Shown piece by piece: positions 24,101 to 34,500 of a stretch of DNA of 64,000 nt. Source of the DNA: Branchiostoma floridae (lineage: Eukaryota > Chordata > Leptocardii > Amphioxiformes > Branchiostomatidae). How positions within the stretch are numbered: the stretch's first letter is position 1; each line of letters begins with the position of its first letter. Location: contig NC_049991.1 in the NCBI RefSeq assembly GCF_000003815.2, forward strand, positions 4,522,195-4,586,194. The letters run 5' to 3'. A model generated the notes under the pieces. That model was not told where the DNA came from, ran no database searches, and saw only the letters and a list, made by a program, of their open reading frames with translations. The position numbers were made by a program, and so were the translations under genes.

Positions 24101-27100
24101 TCAGAAACTGTCAGAAGCTGGGATGCTGGGGTGTGCCAGATGGTTGGAACATAGAAACATAGCTTTACCCTGGATTTAATTGGAAATCTTTTGAACAGAT
24201 ACCATATGGCATAACACTGCATGATAATCTTATTTCTTTTCTTACTGATGACTATGTTAGATTGACATGCTAGATCAACCACTTGCCCCCCCCCCCCCTG
24301 CACATTGTATTTGTAGAGAATTCAAATAAAGATTGACTTCAATAAATGAATTTTTTTAAATATGTGCTTAGAAAGCAATAGATTTTTTTTTTATTTGTGT
24401 TAGGTTTACCTCATGCAAAGGCTTGTTACATTCATCACTATTGAATAACTTTTCTTGGGGTACCAAAATGAATGACAATGTAATCAGAATTTGAATTTAA
24501 TGAGTTTTCCACCTAATTCCAGGTATGACAAAGTGCTATGTCTGGATGGAGGTGGGATTCGCGGTCTGGTTCTCACACAGCTTCTCGTGGCCATCGAACA
24601 GTTTACCGGACATTCCATACTGGATCTGTTTGATTGGATCGGAGGGACGAGTACAGGAGGCATCCTCGCACTGGCCATTGTGCATGGTGAGATTTACTTA
24701 AAAGTTTGTCATATCCTGCAGTTCCTTAAGATGTTGCTAACTTAAAAGGAACGTACATTGTACCATGTCAGTCAAGAAAGTTTTGATCTCATAATAAATA
24801 CATTGTATAGTATGTAAAAAAAATACAGTTTGTGTATTAAACATTTTCAAGGTAAATTTCAGCTTCTCTCCAGAAAATTTTAAATCTCACCAATTACATT
24901 ATCTTGTATTAATTATACAAGATAATTATTATTACCAGGGAAGACAGCTAGATATTGCCGGTGTCTCTACTTCCGGCTGAAGAACGAAGTGTTCAAAGGG
25001 TCACGTCCGTACAGCTCCGATGCCTTGGAGGGGTTCCTGAAGGAAGAGTACGGAGAGAACACCAAAATGACCGATGTCACTCATCCCAAGTAAGAGTTTC
25101 AGTTAAATTGTACTGCAAAACAAAACAGGTTGAAGATTATTTACATTGTCACAGTCCCAGTTGTCACCTTCATGAAAAATGGACTAGCTTTTTTGGGTGT
25201 GTCTGTGTTATCATTGTGTTTCTGGATAGTTGTATTCAGCATAGCAACAGCTGGATGTCTTATGATGATATTTGGTATGTAGCTAGGTCTTTAAAAGATT
25301 AAGGTCAAGGTTTGTCAAGCTTTGGCCCCCCGGTGTTTGACCTTGGTACTGCAGCAGAACCTCTGATTTTGTATCTTTTGTCCTGGACCTGCTAGTTTTT
25401 TTATGACCGCTAATACATCAGTTGCCACTGTTGTTCAAAATTGAAAACATTTGTTGTAATTGTACTATTAATAGCATTTTCTTTCAACCAGTATGTTGTT
25501 ATATTCATTATGTGGTTACCTTGCTTCCAGGTACCTTTAAAGCGTAGCCTGGAATGAACTGTTTTGAATTTGTAAAGAAAATATGGTGTCTATCATATAA
25601 CGTTTTTAGACATGCTCTGCACAGAAAGTTTTAAGGTTTTCTTACCTCCTTCATGGAAGTTTTAACTATGATACCAATCTTGTGCTTTCTGCATTTCAGG
25701 GTGGTTGTGACCGGTGTGATGGGTGACAGAAACCCTGCATGTCTACACCTCTTCAGGAACTACAACCCACCCGACCTGCCCAAGCATCCCGAAAACACAA
25801 AATGTATTTTCCAACCTGTCACCCTACCATCAGGTAAGACAAGTACTGAGCATTGGTCTTCTGAGTGTTTTGGTTTGGTCCCAGGATAAGGCATGTGGGC
25901 TTCTTGCTTGGGCTGTTGACTTAGAACCTTTAGATAAACTTTTAAGGGTTTGGGTTCTAATACTTGGCAAGGTGCAATGTTGCACCCTCGGGAAGGCACT
26001 TAACTTCAGATTCCATTTTCTCACTGAAACATAATGGAAATAAGTACCCCTATAGAGTCTAGGACATCTAGGTGAAGATATGTCCTCTAAGATTAGAGGT
26101 AAAGCTGAAGGCCCTATGTTTGATCAACACCTCAAACTTGTTTAACTAAAGGAGCTCACTACACTTGTCTAAGAGACTAAAGGCATTCTTTGTGATATGA
26201 ATGGATTTAAATTTTAAAGTCCAGTCTTACAATTATGTAATATACTGTTGTACTGGTGCCTGAATGAAGTTTATTATACCAGTTATGTAAAACAAAAATA
26301 TGCAAGTGCACCTGTTTCCCCTAAATCTCGTATATACCTTTAATGTTTAACAGAGCAACTTGTGTGGCGGGCTGCTCGCTCCAGCGGTGCCGCACCGTCC
26401 TACTTCCGACCAATGGGGCGCTTCCTAGACGGAGGTCTGATCGCCAACAACCCAACCCTGGATGTTCTGACAGAGATTCATGAATACAACACCAGCCTCA
26501 GACTCAAGGTACTTCATCTGAAGATCTTTTTATGCATATTCTTTTTATTGACAAATGTAAGTTGATGTTGTAATGTACAGTTATTTTAATTTAAAAAGCA
26601 AAGTTTGTAGTGCCTAGTGGTACATAGGACAGCAAGTTTCCTTTCCAACAGCTGTTTCAGTAGTAGGTTACAATCCAATTTTTCACTGGGAGCTGAGAGG
26701 CTGCTAGCCCTTCCCCTTTAACATACTTGGGGCCCCTCCTTGGACATGGGGAGCCCCATTTTACACCCCTTTCAAATGACTGTGCGGCCCACACCGAGCA
26801 AAAATGACATGTCCTGACTTGAACTTGGGTCTTTCAGAAAGAATTATGCAACTATGCAACATTATGTTATGGTCACAATCTTAAAAGGGGGCATGATCAG
26901 ACTATTTTTTGGGCATGGCCAGGCCCCCCAATTATTTGAAACTGTAGCTAAAATCAATATACTTGTAGGATTCAATGTTGCAACTCTTAGAATGGATGAC
27001 GTTGCTTTCACAATGTATTGTAAGTTGTATTTTGGAGACTTTGGGTGGGGTTTGTTCCTAGACCCTGTATGACATCCATACCTGCCATGGGATTGGCCAA

Positions 27101-28349
27101 TCAACGTCAAACAGGACGTTAGTGCCCATTTGAACTTGCAGCGTTTTGATGGTTTGAACATTTGAAATAAACTTCTGAATCAGTTAGGTCTAAGAAATTG
27201 CATCCGAAGTGTCAAGGCATGTTTTTCCGTTGTCTGCATGATATGTCTCTTAAAAGTGTTCACTAATTACCGCAACAACCCAAACAATAGGGACATTCTA
27301 CCATCATACGATTTACCTACATGCTGCTCCTCATTCCCAGGGTACACCTGAAGAGGCAAGGAAGCTGGCCGTGATGGTTTCCCTGGGGACAGGCCGGGTG
27401 CCCACGGTGGAGGTGAAGTCTGTCGACTTCTTCCGTCCCAGTGGAGTCTTCGAGGCTGCCAGGTCTCTGATGGGTCTCAAGGAGCTGGGCAAGATGTTCG
27501 TTGACTTGGTATGTCATCCTCCTTGATAAAGAGAATTATTTTCTGAGTGAGAAGAGAAGAAAAAGTCTTTGAGGCGGTAAAAGTTTTTCTCAGACCAAGT
27601 TGTTCATTCTTGTAGTTTTTGTCTAAAAACTTGAAAAAAATATCTTCTTGTGACAAGAATGATACAGAGTTGATCTCTTAAGCTACAGCTTCAAACATAT
27701 AAATGTTCCTTAGACAAAGCTGAAGAAAATTCTATATTTTATGTCCCATGATGACATTTATGACTTTTCCAAGCTTTCCACTTTGACAACACTTTGACTT
27801 TTCCTCAGACGAAGCATTCTTACTGTAACAGACTATAACTCAAGATAAATTTTCTGGTGACAAGAACAAAACAGAATTTATCTCCACTTACAACTTCAAA
27901 CATATAAATGTTCCTTAGACAGAGAAAATTTTCATTTTTTTTTATGTCCCAACATTCTACAGGCCACTGACTTTTCCTCAGACCAAGCATTCTTACTGTA
28001 ACAATTTTGGACTAAAACTCAAGATAAATTTTCTGGTGACAAGAATGATACTGTAAGTGTAACAGAATTTATCTCTGCTTACAACTCCAAACATATAACA
28101 CAAAAAAAAATACTTTTCAACTTTCTGCAGGCCACAGACTCAGACGGGCGCATGGTGGACCGCTCCCGTGCGTGGTGCGAGATGATTGGCCTCCCGTTCT
28201 TCCGGTTCAACCCCCCTCTGTCGGACGAGCTACAGCTGGATGAGACAAGTGACGAGCACCTCATAAAGATGCTGTGGGACACCCAGGTCTACATCCTCCA
28301 GAAAAAGGACCGCTTCGAAAAACTGGCTAAGATACTGTTAGAGCACTGA
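9191..28349 (+). CDS. PLA2G6: calcium-independent phospholipase A2 beta (iPLA2-VIA), PLA2G6 orthologue
   Basis: Hydrolyses the sn-2 ester of glycerophospholipids without calcium; in vertebrates it acts in membrane remodelling and mitochondrial lipid repair. Coding exons: 9191-9277, 9817-9950, 11423-11537, 12483-12583, 15470-15647, 17815-18002, 18879-18975, 19525-19707, 21947-22104, 23300-23406, 23931-24018, 24523-24686, 24939-25089, 25700-25833, 26354-26508, 27341-27508, 28131-28349. The joined length is 2427 nt (808 residues), every junction is in phase, and it matches the roughly 806-residue human long form. Ankyrin repeats fill the middle ([47 protein letters not shown]). The patatin-like domain starts near residue 480 with the oxyanion-hole motif DGGGIRG (487-493), the nucleophile elbow GTSTG (Ser522) and the catalytic DGG (Asp654). 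All catalytic residues are intact. Introns are crowded with repeats. Two extra in-frame microexons at 20735 and 21272 are possible. Confidence 0.95.
10213..11064. mobile_element. older hAT-like element split by a younger copy of itself
   Basis: The flanks 10213-10502 and 10952-11064 match the left and right parts of the intact element at 10511-10943. They share 'ggaccggatgttggaccgatt' type words on the left and 'caggtccaggttcaggtcc' type words on the right. The family has entered its own kin, giving a nested pair. The outer ends are less well preserved. Confidence 0.6.
10511..10943. mobile_element. hAT-like non-autonomous element, TAGGGCTGGGTA ends, 8 bp target duplication
   Basis: Ends are TAGGGCTGGGTATCGGTAC and its near inverse GTACCGGTACCCAGCCCTA. 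The 8 bp direct repeat GTATCGTC flanks it at 10503-10510 and 10944-10951. The interior carries several GGTCCAGGTTCAGGTCC-type words that read as near-palindromes. Relatives of these words occur at 23535-23610 and 43543-43580. It lies in PLA2G6 intron 2. Confidence 0.8.
11611..11950 (+). mobile_element. tRNA-derived SINE, second copy
   Basis: Begins TGGGACCGCGTAGCGCAGTG (box A) and has GGTTCGAATCC (box B) near 11664, followed by the same body as the copy at 8500 ('ttgtgcccttgggaaag'). The body then diverges, with 'gataggacgttaaatggagg'. The 3' end is not sharply defined. It sits in PLA2G6 intron 3. Confidence 0.65.
12588..14956. mobile_element. PIF/Harbinger-like element inserted in a splice donor
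   Basis: Inverted ends start GGCCACACCAATTTAATT and finish ATTAAATCGGTGTGGCC; similarity extends about 35 bp (TTGGTTCACGGATT and its inverse). The 3 bp target duplication TAA lies at 12585-12587 and 14957-14959. A shorter relative with TTA duplications is at 42439-43670. No transposase frame is recognised, so it is non-autonomous. The left end abuts the donor of PLA2G6 coding exon 4. Confidence 0.85.
14128..14730. repeat. roughly 150 bp satellite, about four units
   Basis: Units start near 14128, 14273, 14425 and 14577 with TCAAGTTCAAGC-like words, followed by AGGCCCAAAATCA and later CCGTTC..GAGATACAGCGC. The plus strand is strongly C/A-rich, unlike its surroundings. The array lies inside the Harbinger-like element. 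The open frames here on both strands are by-products of the repeat. Confidence 0.7.
15292..15375. mobile_element. MITE fragment, CAGGGCTCGAAAT-ended family
   Basis: Starts CAGGGCTCGAAATTCATTTT, as in the 1580 copy, then loses similarity after about 80 bp. It is a truncated left end, about 95 bp upstream of PLA2G6 coding exon 5. Confidence 0.5.
16134..16292. mobile_element. small TA-flanked MITE (Tc1/mariner-like)
   Basis: Ends are CAGTCAAACCTGT and ACAGGTTTGACTG, flanked by TA at 16132-16133 and 16293-16294. The 159 bp body has inner GGCCACTATAG-type inverted words. It is inserted in the minisatellite, so it is younger than the array at this point. Confidence 0.75.
17174..17271 (+). pseudogene. 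truncated duplicate of PLA2G6 coding exon 6 (copy 1)
   Basis: About 98 bp match the start of the real exon at 17815, with an acceptor-like TTCTAG just before. The frame stays open through ALNQAGE and HVACRYNQP, then passes into minisatellite and reaches a stop. It lacks the second half of the exon and its donor. Changes against the real exon include two that alter residues in the SPLHV stretch. Confidence 0.8.
17418..17513 (+). pseudogene. truncated duplicate of PLA2G6 coding exon 6 (copy 2)
   Basis: About 96 bp match the real exon, preceded by CTATAG. Compared with the real exon most changes are silent (for example GTG to GTT, GCG to GCT, AAG to AAA). The frame continues into minisatellite and stops. 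There is no donor at the break. Confidence 0.8.
17617..17711 (+). pseudogene. truncated duplicate of PLA2G6 coding exon 6 (copy 3)
   Basis: About 95 bp match the real exon, preceded by TTCTAG, with a Val-to-Leu change (GTG to TTG). The open frame runs through the following minisatellite and ends at the TAG of the real exon's acceptor. It lies 198 bp before the real exon start. Confidence 0.8.
18275..18368. mobile_element. MITE fragment, right end of the CTCGAAAT-ended family
   Basis: Contains GGTGCAC words and ends TTTTGAGCCCTG, matching the right part of the 1580 copy. The left part is absent. Confidence 0.45.
18503..18857. mobile_element. hAT-like MITE, CAGGCTTTTAGC ends
   Basis: Starts CAGGCTTTTAACCAGG and ends CCTAGCTAAAAGCCTG. 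Flanks TGTTTATT and TGTCTACT agree at 6 of 8 positions, fitting an old 8 bp duplication. The right end lies only 21 bp before PLA2G6 coding exon 7, so the 3' end of this intron is largely element-derived. Relatives are at 32942-33322 and 62264-62619. Confidence 0.7.
20090..20431. mobile_element. hAT-like MITE with perfect 8 bp target duplication
   Basis: Ends are CAGGGCTTTAGCCAGC and GCTTGCTAGAGCCCTG. The direct repeat GTTTGCCC lies at 20082-20089 and 20432-20439. The interior has TTTCCGTCAATTGACGGAAA-like inverted words. A close relative is at 44323-44667. It sits in PLA2G6 intron 8. Confidence 0.85.
20735..20764 (+). CDS. candidate PLA2G6 microexon, 30 nt
   Basis: A 30 nt phase-0 segment encoding [10 protein letters not shown] is flanked by a pyrimidine-rich acceptor (..TTAGCAG) and a consensus donor GTAAGC. 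Placed between coding exons 8 and 9, it would keep frame. Human PLA2G6 has no residues here, and the direct 8-to-9 junction already aligns at full length, so it would be an optional insert in an ankyrin loop. Splice signals and phase support it; nothing else does. Confidence 0.3.
21272..21286 (+). CDS. candidate PLA2G6 microexon, 15 nt
   Basis: A 15 nt phase-0 segment encoding ETPED is flanked by TGTCAAG and the donor GTGAGT. It lies in the same intron as the 30 nt candidate and would also keep frame. At this length an AG..GTGAGT pair could be chance; the pairing of two phase-0 candidates in one intron is what makes it worth listing. Confidence 0.22.
21412..21588. mobile_element. MITE, TACTGTAAATGCA ends
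   Basis: Starts TACTGTAAATGCATTCAAG and ends CTTGAATGCATTTACGGTA. The same termini are found at 53038-53245 and 61762-61966. The inner part reads 'atcaaggttttcgcgatgacc'. Located in PLA2G6 intron 8. Confidence 0.65.
22140..23230 (+). repeat. roughly 140 bp satellite, about eight degenerate units
   Basis: Units begin with GAAGTGCCTCACAGTGTAAG-like words at about 22140, 22276, 22429, 22560, 22704, 22837 and 23108, with a decayed one near 22984. Each contains 'ggaattcagcacc' and 'aaatttaaagaatg'. The array fills most of PLA2G6 intron 9. It shows no coding content. Confidence 0.8.
27640..28090 (+). repeat. short degenerate direct repeats in the last PLA2G6 intron
   Basis: Words such as 'acaagaatgatac', 'aaacatataaatgttcctta' and 'ctcaagataaattttctggt' recur two or three times at roughly 210-240 bp spacing up to the final acceptor. 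They look like an old tandem duplication of intron sequence. Confidence 0.5.
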
Positions 28350-31320
28350 TGCATGTTCCGAACTGGTGATTGGTACTGCAATGGTTGCAGAAAGAAAGGG
28401 GGAAATATTTGTGGGGATTTAAGAAAAAGGAGAGTTCTCAAACCTACTTTTTCTTTCATCCCACTCATTGTTCAGGAGTCCATTTTCAACTTGTTATTTT
28501 TCATTACTTAATTTCTTATTTTATAATAGCAGATATTATAGTGATAAAATTCACTTTATATTCATATTAAAGTGATAAAAATCACTTTCATGCCATGAAG
28601 TTATGATTTTTTTTCCCAATGGGGTGGACTTTTGTTCGTCGTATAGCAAGCAAATTTTCATCTTAGGACAAAGGGATTGGTTTTAGAATTAGAGACAGTC
28701 CTGCAGTTTTGCAGTTTCAAAGGAGTACAGTCAGACAGAAAATAGTCAAGCAAAACATTTTGCACTGGCTTTAAGTTTGTAGTGAAAAAGTCACCTGTCC
28801 AGGATCATAAAACCACCACAAAATTTTCCCCTTTTTTACAGCCATCATCCATCTTGAGTGTTGGTATCATTCTGAGTGATAAAATGTCACACTTATTGTG
28901 CAATAGTAGTGCAAGTATCGAATAAGTCACACCAAGACTGTTATGTAATGTCCTTGGTCACACTTGTAGCAGTAGGCTACTTTTCTTTCGTTTAGATATA
29001 ATAGATTGAATTATTGTGAATAATAGTCTTGTAGATTTGACATTGAAAATTTGTTGCCAAAATGTTATGTGGAAACTTTAGTATTGAGACTATGTCACTG
29101 GCTATGTTGGTCTCTGGAGCTGTGGTTTGAAACAGAATTACTCAGTTCGTCTGTTTGAACGTAACGTACAACATATTCCTCTACAGTAACAGTATGGCAC
29201 TGCAGTGAACATGTGTAGAACACGTAATGTAACTAGAGAACGGATGCAAAAATGAATGCCTGTGCTGCTAGCTTATTGTCAATGTGTCACTTTAGTAATT
29301 TTGAAGAAAAGCTCACCTATAGTCAGTGCCAAGAATCAAGGCAAAGCCTCTGTTGCAAGTCTTCTAGGAGCACTGGGGTGATTAATTTTGGGGGTGTAGA
29401 CTGTAGTACTGATTCATGATTTTCAGCGTATGGGTCAGGTCACCTAAGTGGTCTAAAGGCAAAGTGATTGATGTAGAAATGATCTGCTTGTCCATGTGAG
29501 GAAAATCTTGAATCACTGCTAGACCTCAAAACATTACATCCCCAGAAGTCCTGCAAAGATGGTTACCAACAGTCATCATCAACTGATGGGCAGATGCTAA
29601 TATGTCTACAAGTATGGTGTGAAGTTGGAACCTCATGTAGCTTGTGGCAAATGGTCACATGAGTCATGAAGTGCCTGTTGTGATGGTCGCTCGCATCTTG
29701 ATGCTGAAGCAAGCACAATGTTAAATGTAGATGTAGTATGGATCAAGTGAAGCACAGTTACTGAATGGCACTTTGCTTAAACAGCAACAATTAGATGTAA
29801 GCTGTATAAAGAACAAATGGTTTAGATAAATGGTCATGAATGGTTATGAGCTTTATGTTGTTCAGCTCAACTCAACTTATTGACAAGAAGGTTACCTGTG
29901 GTTTGTTGCTTGCTGTGTAACCATGTTGTTAAAGAAATGGAACAATGTAACGTTAGGCGGTGGAGATAATGCTAATGTATTATGATATATTGTAACTATA
30001 AGTAACAAAGAAGTGACCAAAGAGAATTGACCTCATTTTATGTAACAAATTACATACCAGTTTTTGTTGTTGGACTCTTCCAGTGTCGGAATGATATAAA
30101 CTGTTGTTGAAATGTTGAAATATACTTGTTACATAAGGTAACGTTATATACTTTTACAGTATCAGACATTGATCTTGAATGATTTTATGATTTGATTTAA
30201 TTTTATGATTGTATTGAATAGCAAGATTTATTGATAACACTTACACTGTGCACAGCATTGTAAGAATGAGTTTTTCTGCCAATACATCTAACACAGAGCA
30301 TTGTGTCAGACTTCTTTCTTTGCATTGCAGTCCTAGTTGTAGGGTACCATACCTGAGGTTTGTACTAAAGAACGGTATAAAGATTACAAGCTGCATATTG
30401 GCAAAGATTTCTTTGATCCACTCACTTGTGTACTGGAAAGGACCTTTACTATTTTCGATAAGTGTGACGGGTTCTTTTATTTCATGTTACAAGGTGTGGC
30501 TCTCCTCAAACACAGAACCTACAATGCTAAGCTTACCTTTATCTGTGGGGTAACCTATATCTGTTGTCTTGATAAACAGAGTATAAGGGATATCATGTCG
30601 ACAAACAGCAGTTTCAAACCATTTTTATGTATTCTGAAATTTGAAACTAACGCCCGACGACTTGATAATAATTACCCCTTAGATCCATCTCTTTCAAAGG
30701 CAACAGATAGAGGTTACCCCGCAGATAAAGGTGATTTGGCATTACATTAAATGTCCTGTCCTCGTGATGTCCCAAACCGAAGCTATATAACTATACTCAT
30801 TTTTACCTGAGGAAATTCCTAAGTGCCTTTCAGAAGGACACAATGTCGGAGCATATCGAAATCAGGATCGGATCCTCTGGGCATTTTAAGCCAGTTTACT
30901 GTTATGCCATGCAAATTGCCAAAAAGTGTCCGCATAAATGTTCGTGTGAGTGTGTGTGTGTGTGCGAGCACGCATGTGTGTGTGTGCGTGTGTGTGTGTT
31001 CACTGTCTAGTATGAAATATTGAGGCTCTAGGACGCAATACAAAATTGAATGCGTTTTGATTTATCAAATGTCACACACTACTGGAATAATTTAGATTTG
31101 GTCATGCCTTCCTTGAACTACTCTCAGTTTTGAACTGTTCTTCTCAAATGAATATGTCACTGGCAAATAACGAACCTTTTTGGCCATTTCTACGACTTTT
31201 CACGCACCAAAACTGAGAAAACAGAGTTTGTCAGATATTAACACTACAGTATAAGCGGACGTACGTTACATTATTGAAATAATAAAAACATTTGACCTGA
31301 CCCCGTGCGCAGGCGCACTA
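28350..31320 (+). other. PLA2G6 3' UTR and intergenic sequence
   Basis: The PLA2G6 stop codon TGA is at 28347-28349. The following 3 kb has no further exon I can support. A possible poly(A) signal ATTAAA lies near 28566, but the true 3' end is not determined. A TG-rich microsatellite is at about 30945-31003. The open frame 30248-30553 has no recognisable similarity. Confidence 0.5.
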
Positions 31321-31589
31321 GGCTCGTGACGTCAGGAGTGAATTTTTTGGCCTGGGGGATTTTCCCGTGTTCTTATGTGACGGCCAGAAAAATTCTCAGG
31401 TTACGCACGAAACAACGCTTCCTTACACCGCTTTGACGCATTCTTAGCTCACTTCACGCCTTCAAGGAATAGCCAAGACGTCAAGGAAGCCGGGAATCGA
31501 AGGAATTGCGTGGAATTTTGGAGGAAAGGTGTTTTTTCGGGGGTGGTTTCCCGGGGTCTCCGGTACCTGGCACGGAGAAAGGCATGATC
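31300..31589 (+). promoter_or_regulatory. MAP2K4 promoter and 5' UTR region
   Basis: A full CRE palindrome TGACGTCA is at 31327-31334, about 260 bp before the start codon, in a GC-richer stretch with no TATA box. The frame from 31506 to the start codon is open but has no in-frame ATG before 31584. Two ATGs lie six bases apart (31584 and 31590). The second has A at -3 and G at +4 and is preferred. Confidence 0.5.
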
Positions 31590-34500
31590 ATGGCTTCCCG
31601 GTCTCCCGGTGGCCAAGCAGGTAGGAAACTGCGGTTTTCTTCTTGTTTGAAACATCCTCACGGCTCTAGAAGCGTAGTTCCGTCTCACTCACTGCTTTGA
31701 TACTGTTGGGTAACTGTTGTTAGTGTCCTAGGAAGCATTATGTCCAAAACAAACCTAGCAAATTGATTGCAAAATCTTTTTTTTTTACAAAAATGGCAGG
31801 TGAAAAAAAAAGCGGGAGAAATTTTCTCAAAGCTTGCTTCAGATTTGTAAATATCAATCATTCCTTTATAACTTCCTCCTTTGGAAAACATCAGTGACAA
31901 TCTGAAAACTGTATACGCACCTTATTATTTCTTGATATCGTGGTATAGTAGGCAGAATCTAGGTACAAAATCGTATCTCTTTGTGAAATTTGCATGCTAC
32001 AACTATCCATATGAATACGTGACGTTTTCCAATATTAGAAATAATTACACGCTACAAAAATTATATATTGCGGTGTGTCTGTCTAAGTAGACCCTCCCTT
32101 CATGTGTCTTCTGTGTTTACCATTGAAAGTTTTCGTACCTGTGTTGCACATGTGTGCGGTGTACATGTATATATAGTGTATGACTCACCCCTGACACGTC
32201 ATGAAGGGGACAGAGGAATGACTCATGCCCTCAGCTCAGGTCATTCACTTCACAACGGTTTCTAGGAAACTAGGACCGTTAAGATTTGAAATTTGACCAT
32301 ATTTGGCATTTTAAAAGTTACTGATGGAGGATTAGTCCATCAGTAACAACATTAGTCAAACAAACAAATCAAGAATGATTACTAGTAGAGAAACAGAGAT
32401 GGCAGACTTCACCCCGATCCCATATTTCCTTGAAACCTCTCCAGTCCCATAGGCAAAAATAGCAGCACTTATTTTTCTGGGCAATGTGGCATTGTGTATG
32501 TGGAATTTTGCAATGATTGTGTGTATATTGAGAAGTTGAAACAACAGATTATACATACGCAATCACACACAACCATTCGATTCACTACTATACACAAACA
32601 CACATACATACACTGGCACACACACACATGCACACTGACAGACATACACATACAGACACACATACATACATGCACGCACAGGCACATACATACATCGGCT
32701 GTCAAGAGATCCTACTTGTGGCTGGCCTGTAATCTCCAAGCAGATCCTACGGTGCCATAAGATAGTATCAAAGCTGGCCAAGGAGTGTAGCCGGCTAAGG
32801 GAGTCAAACGGGCACCTACGGGAAGTTTGATACTATATGTTACAAACTGTGGATCTGGTAGGAAATTGGTCGGCCTGGTACCTCGATTAATTTACAGAGT
32901 AGTATACACTGAAGACTGCGACACTGCATATGTCTTGTACACATGCTTTTAGCCAGGCATGTATCCGTGCATCATATTTTGGGCACGCTGTTCCTAACAA
33001 TGATAAGAAATTGGACACACTTCCTTCAAGACGCCCTTAAGACTGGCTAGCGGATCCTCTGACACACATGGAATTCTGGTTGACTTGGGATGCTACTAGG
33101 TCACATGTGGCCAAAATCTTAACTATGACCTCTCGGACAGTAATTTTGCCCTTCAAAATGCACCAATTTAATTGAAAATTTTCAAACTCTACACCATTGA
33201 AAATGAATGACGTAGACCCCCCTACAATACTTGAGTCAGTAGCAATCTCTGTGTGGCGGCTCTCAGTCACTATGAAATTTGGACCCCCAATCATAAAATC
33301 ATATACTATAGCTAAAAGCCTGATTGTACGTGTACATATTCACGTTCGCCTTGGCTTAGGCCTTGGTTGAACTTAATAATTTGCTGATGGGTGAAAGACA
33401 TGTTGGTATTTATCACCTTGCAGCCAAATCCTTTTAAAGACTTGTCTACAAGGTTGTCAAGAGTTTAGTTTGTGACTGAGGAAAATGTGTTTTCAGCACA
33501 TGTATGTTTGTTATGTACTTTGGACCTGGGCCACTTTTCTCTCAAGGCTATAGTTGTAGTGATGTGCATGTATTATGATATGCATTTATTCATATTTATG
33601 TATTTATTCTTTTATTCATACCATGCTGCTTTGTACTCCAAGGAACTAAACATTGTTTGTATAATATTATATTAATATTAACAGTTGAAATATAGCATTT
33701 TATATTTTTCAATATATAAAGTAGCTTGAACTTACAGTGTTGTTTGAGGCTTTAGAATGAGAATACCCGGTACATCATTTCAAAGATTTATAAATGTAGG
33801 AAAAATTTACAAAGTACTGTTGTATGTTATATTTATTAAGTTGTCTTGTAGCTCTGTTGTAGCCTTCATAACTGTAGTTGTGTTTGTAGAATGTAGACTG
33901 TAGAGGAAACTTTTACATTTAAAATCTGCTGAATTTTGCAAACTTGCAGTATGTTTTTGCATTAAATTGCGCTTTGTTTTATTTTGTCAAGTTGTCCCAT
34001 CTTTGTTAATTAAAGAAATAATGATTAATGAAATTTTATATTTTTTTTTTAAATTTCTAAGCAGCCAAGAGGAAAGGTCTGAAGTTGTCCTTTGACCTGA
34101 GCCCACAGTCTCCAGAACCAGAGGAGGACCCATTCCACCGCCCTACCAGTACCAGTCCATACCCTCCCCACCTGTAAGTATATCAGAAACCTCCCTATCT
34201 TACACAGTAGGCTGGTCCAACAGCACATGGTTCATACACAAAACTGGTTGACACCATTCACGTTTAAGGGTAGGGTCACATTTTTTTATTAAAACACCAT
34301 TCGTATGAACAGCAAATTTTACAAGTGGATTAGTCCAACAGCAAGTTGTTCTTATAGATATAATTGGCTGATACCATTAAAGTTTAGGGGGTAGGTTGCA
34401 TTGGTAAATGTTAACACAAGGAGCTTATATTGAGAAGGAGATTGGACACAATTTGCCTTCATTCAGTGATGTTCCCCTCAGGTGAGAAGTAACAACTTCA

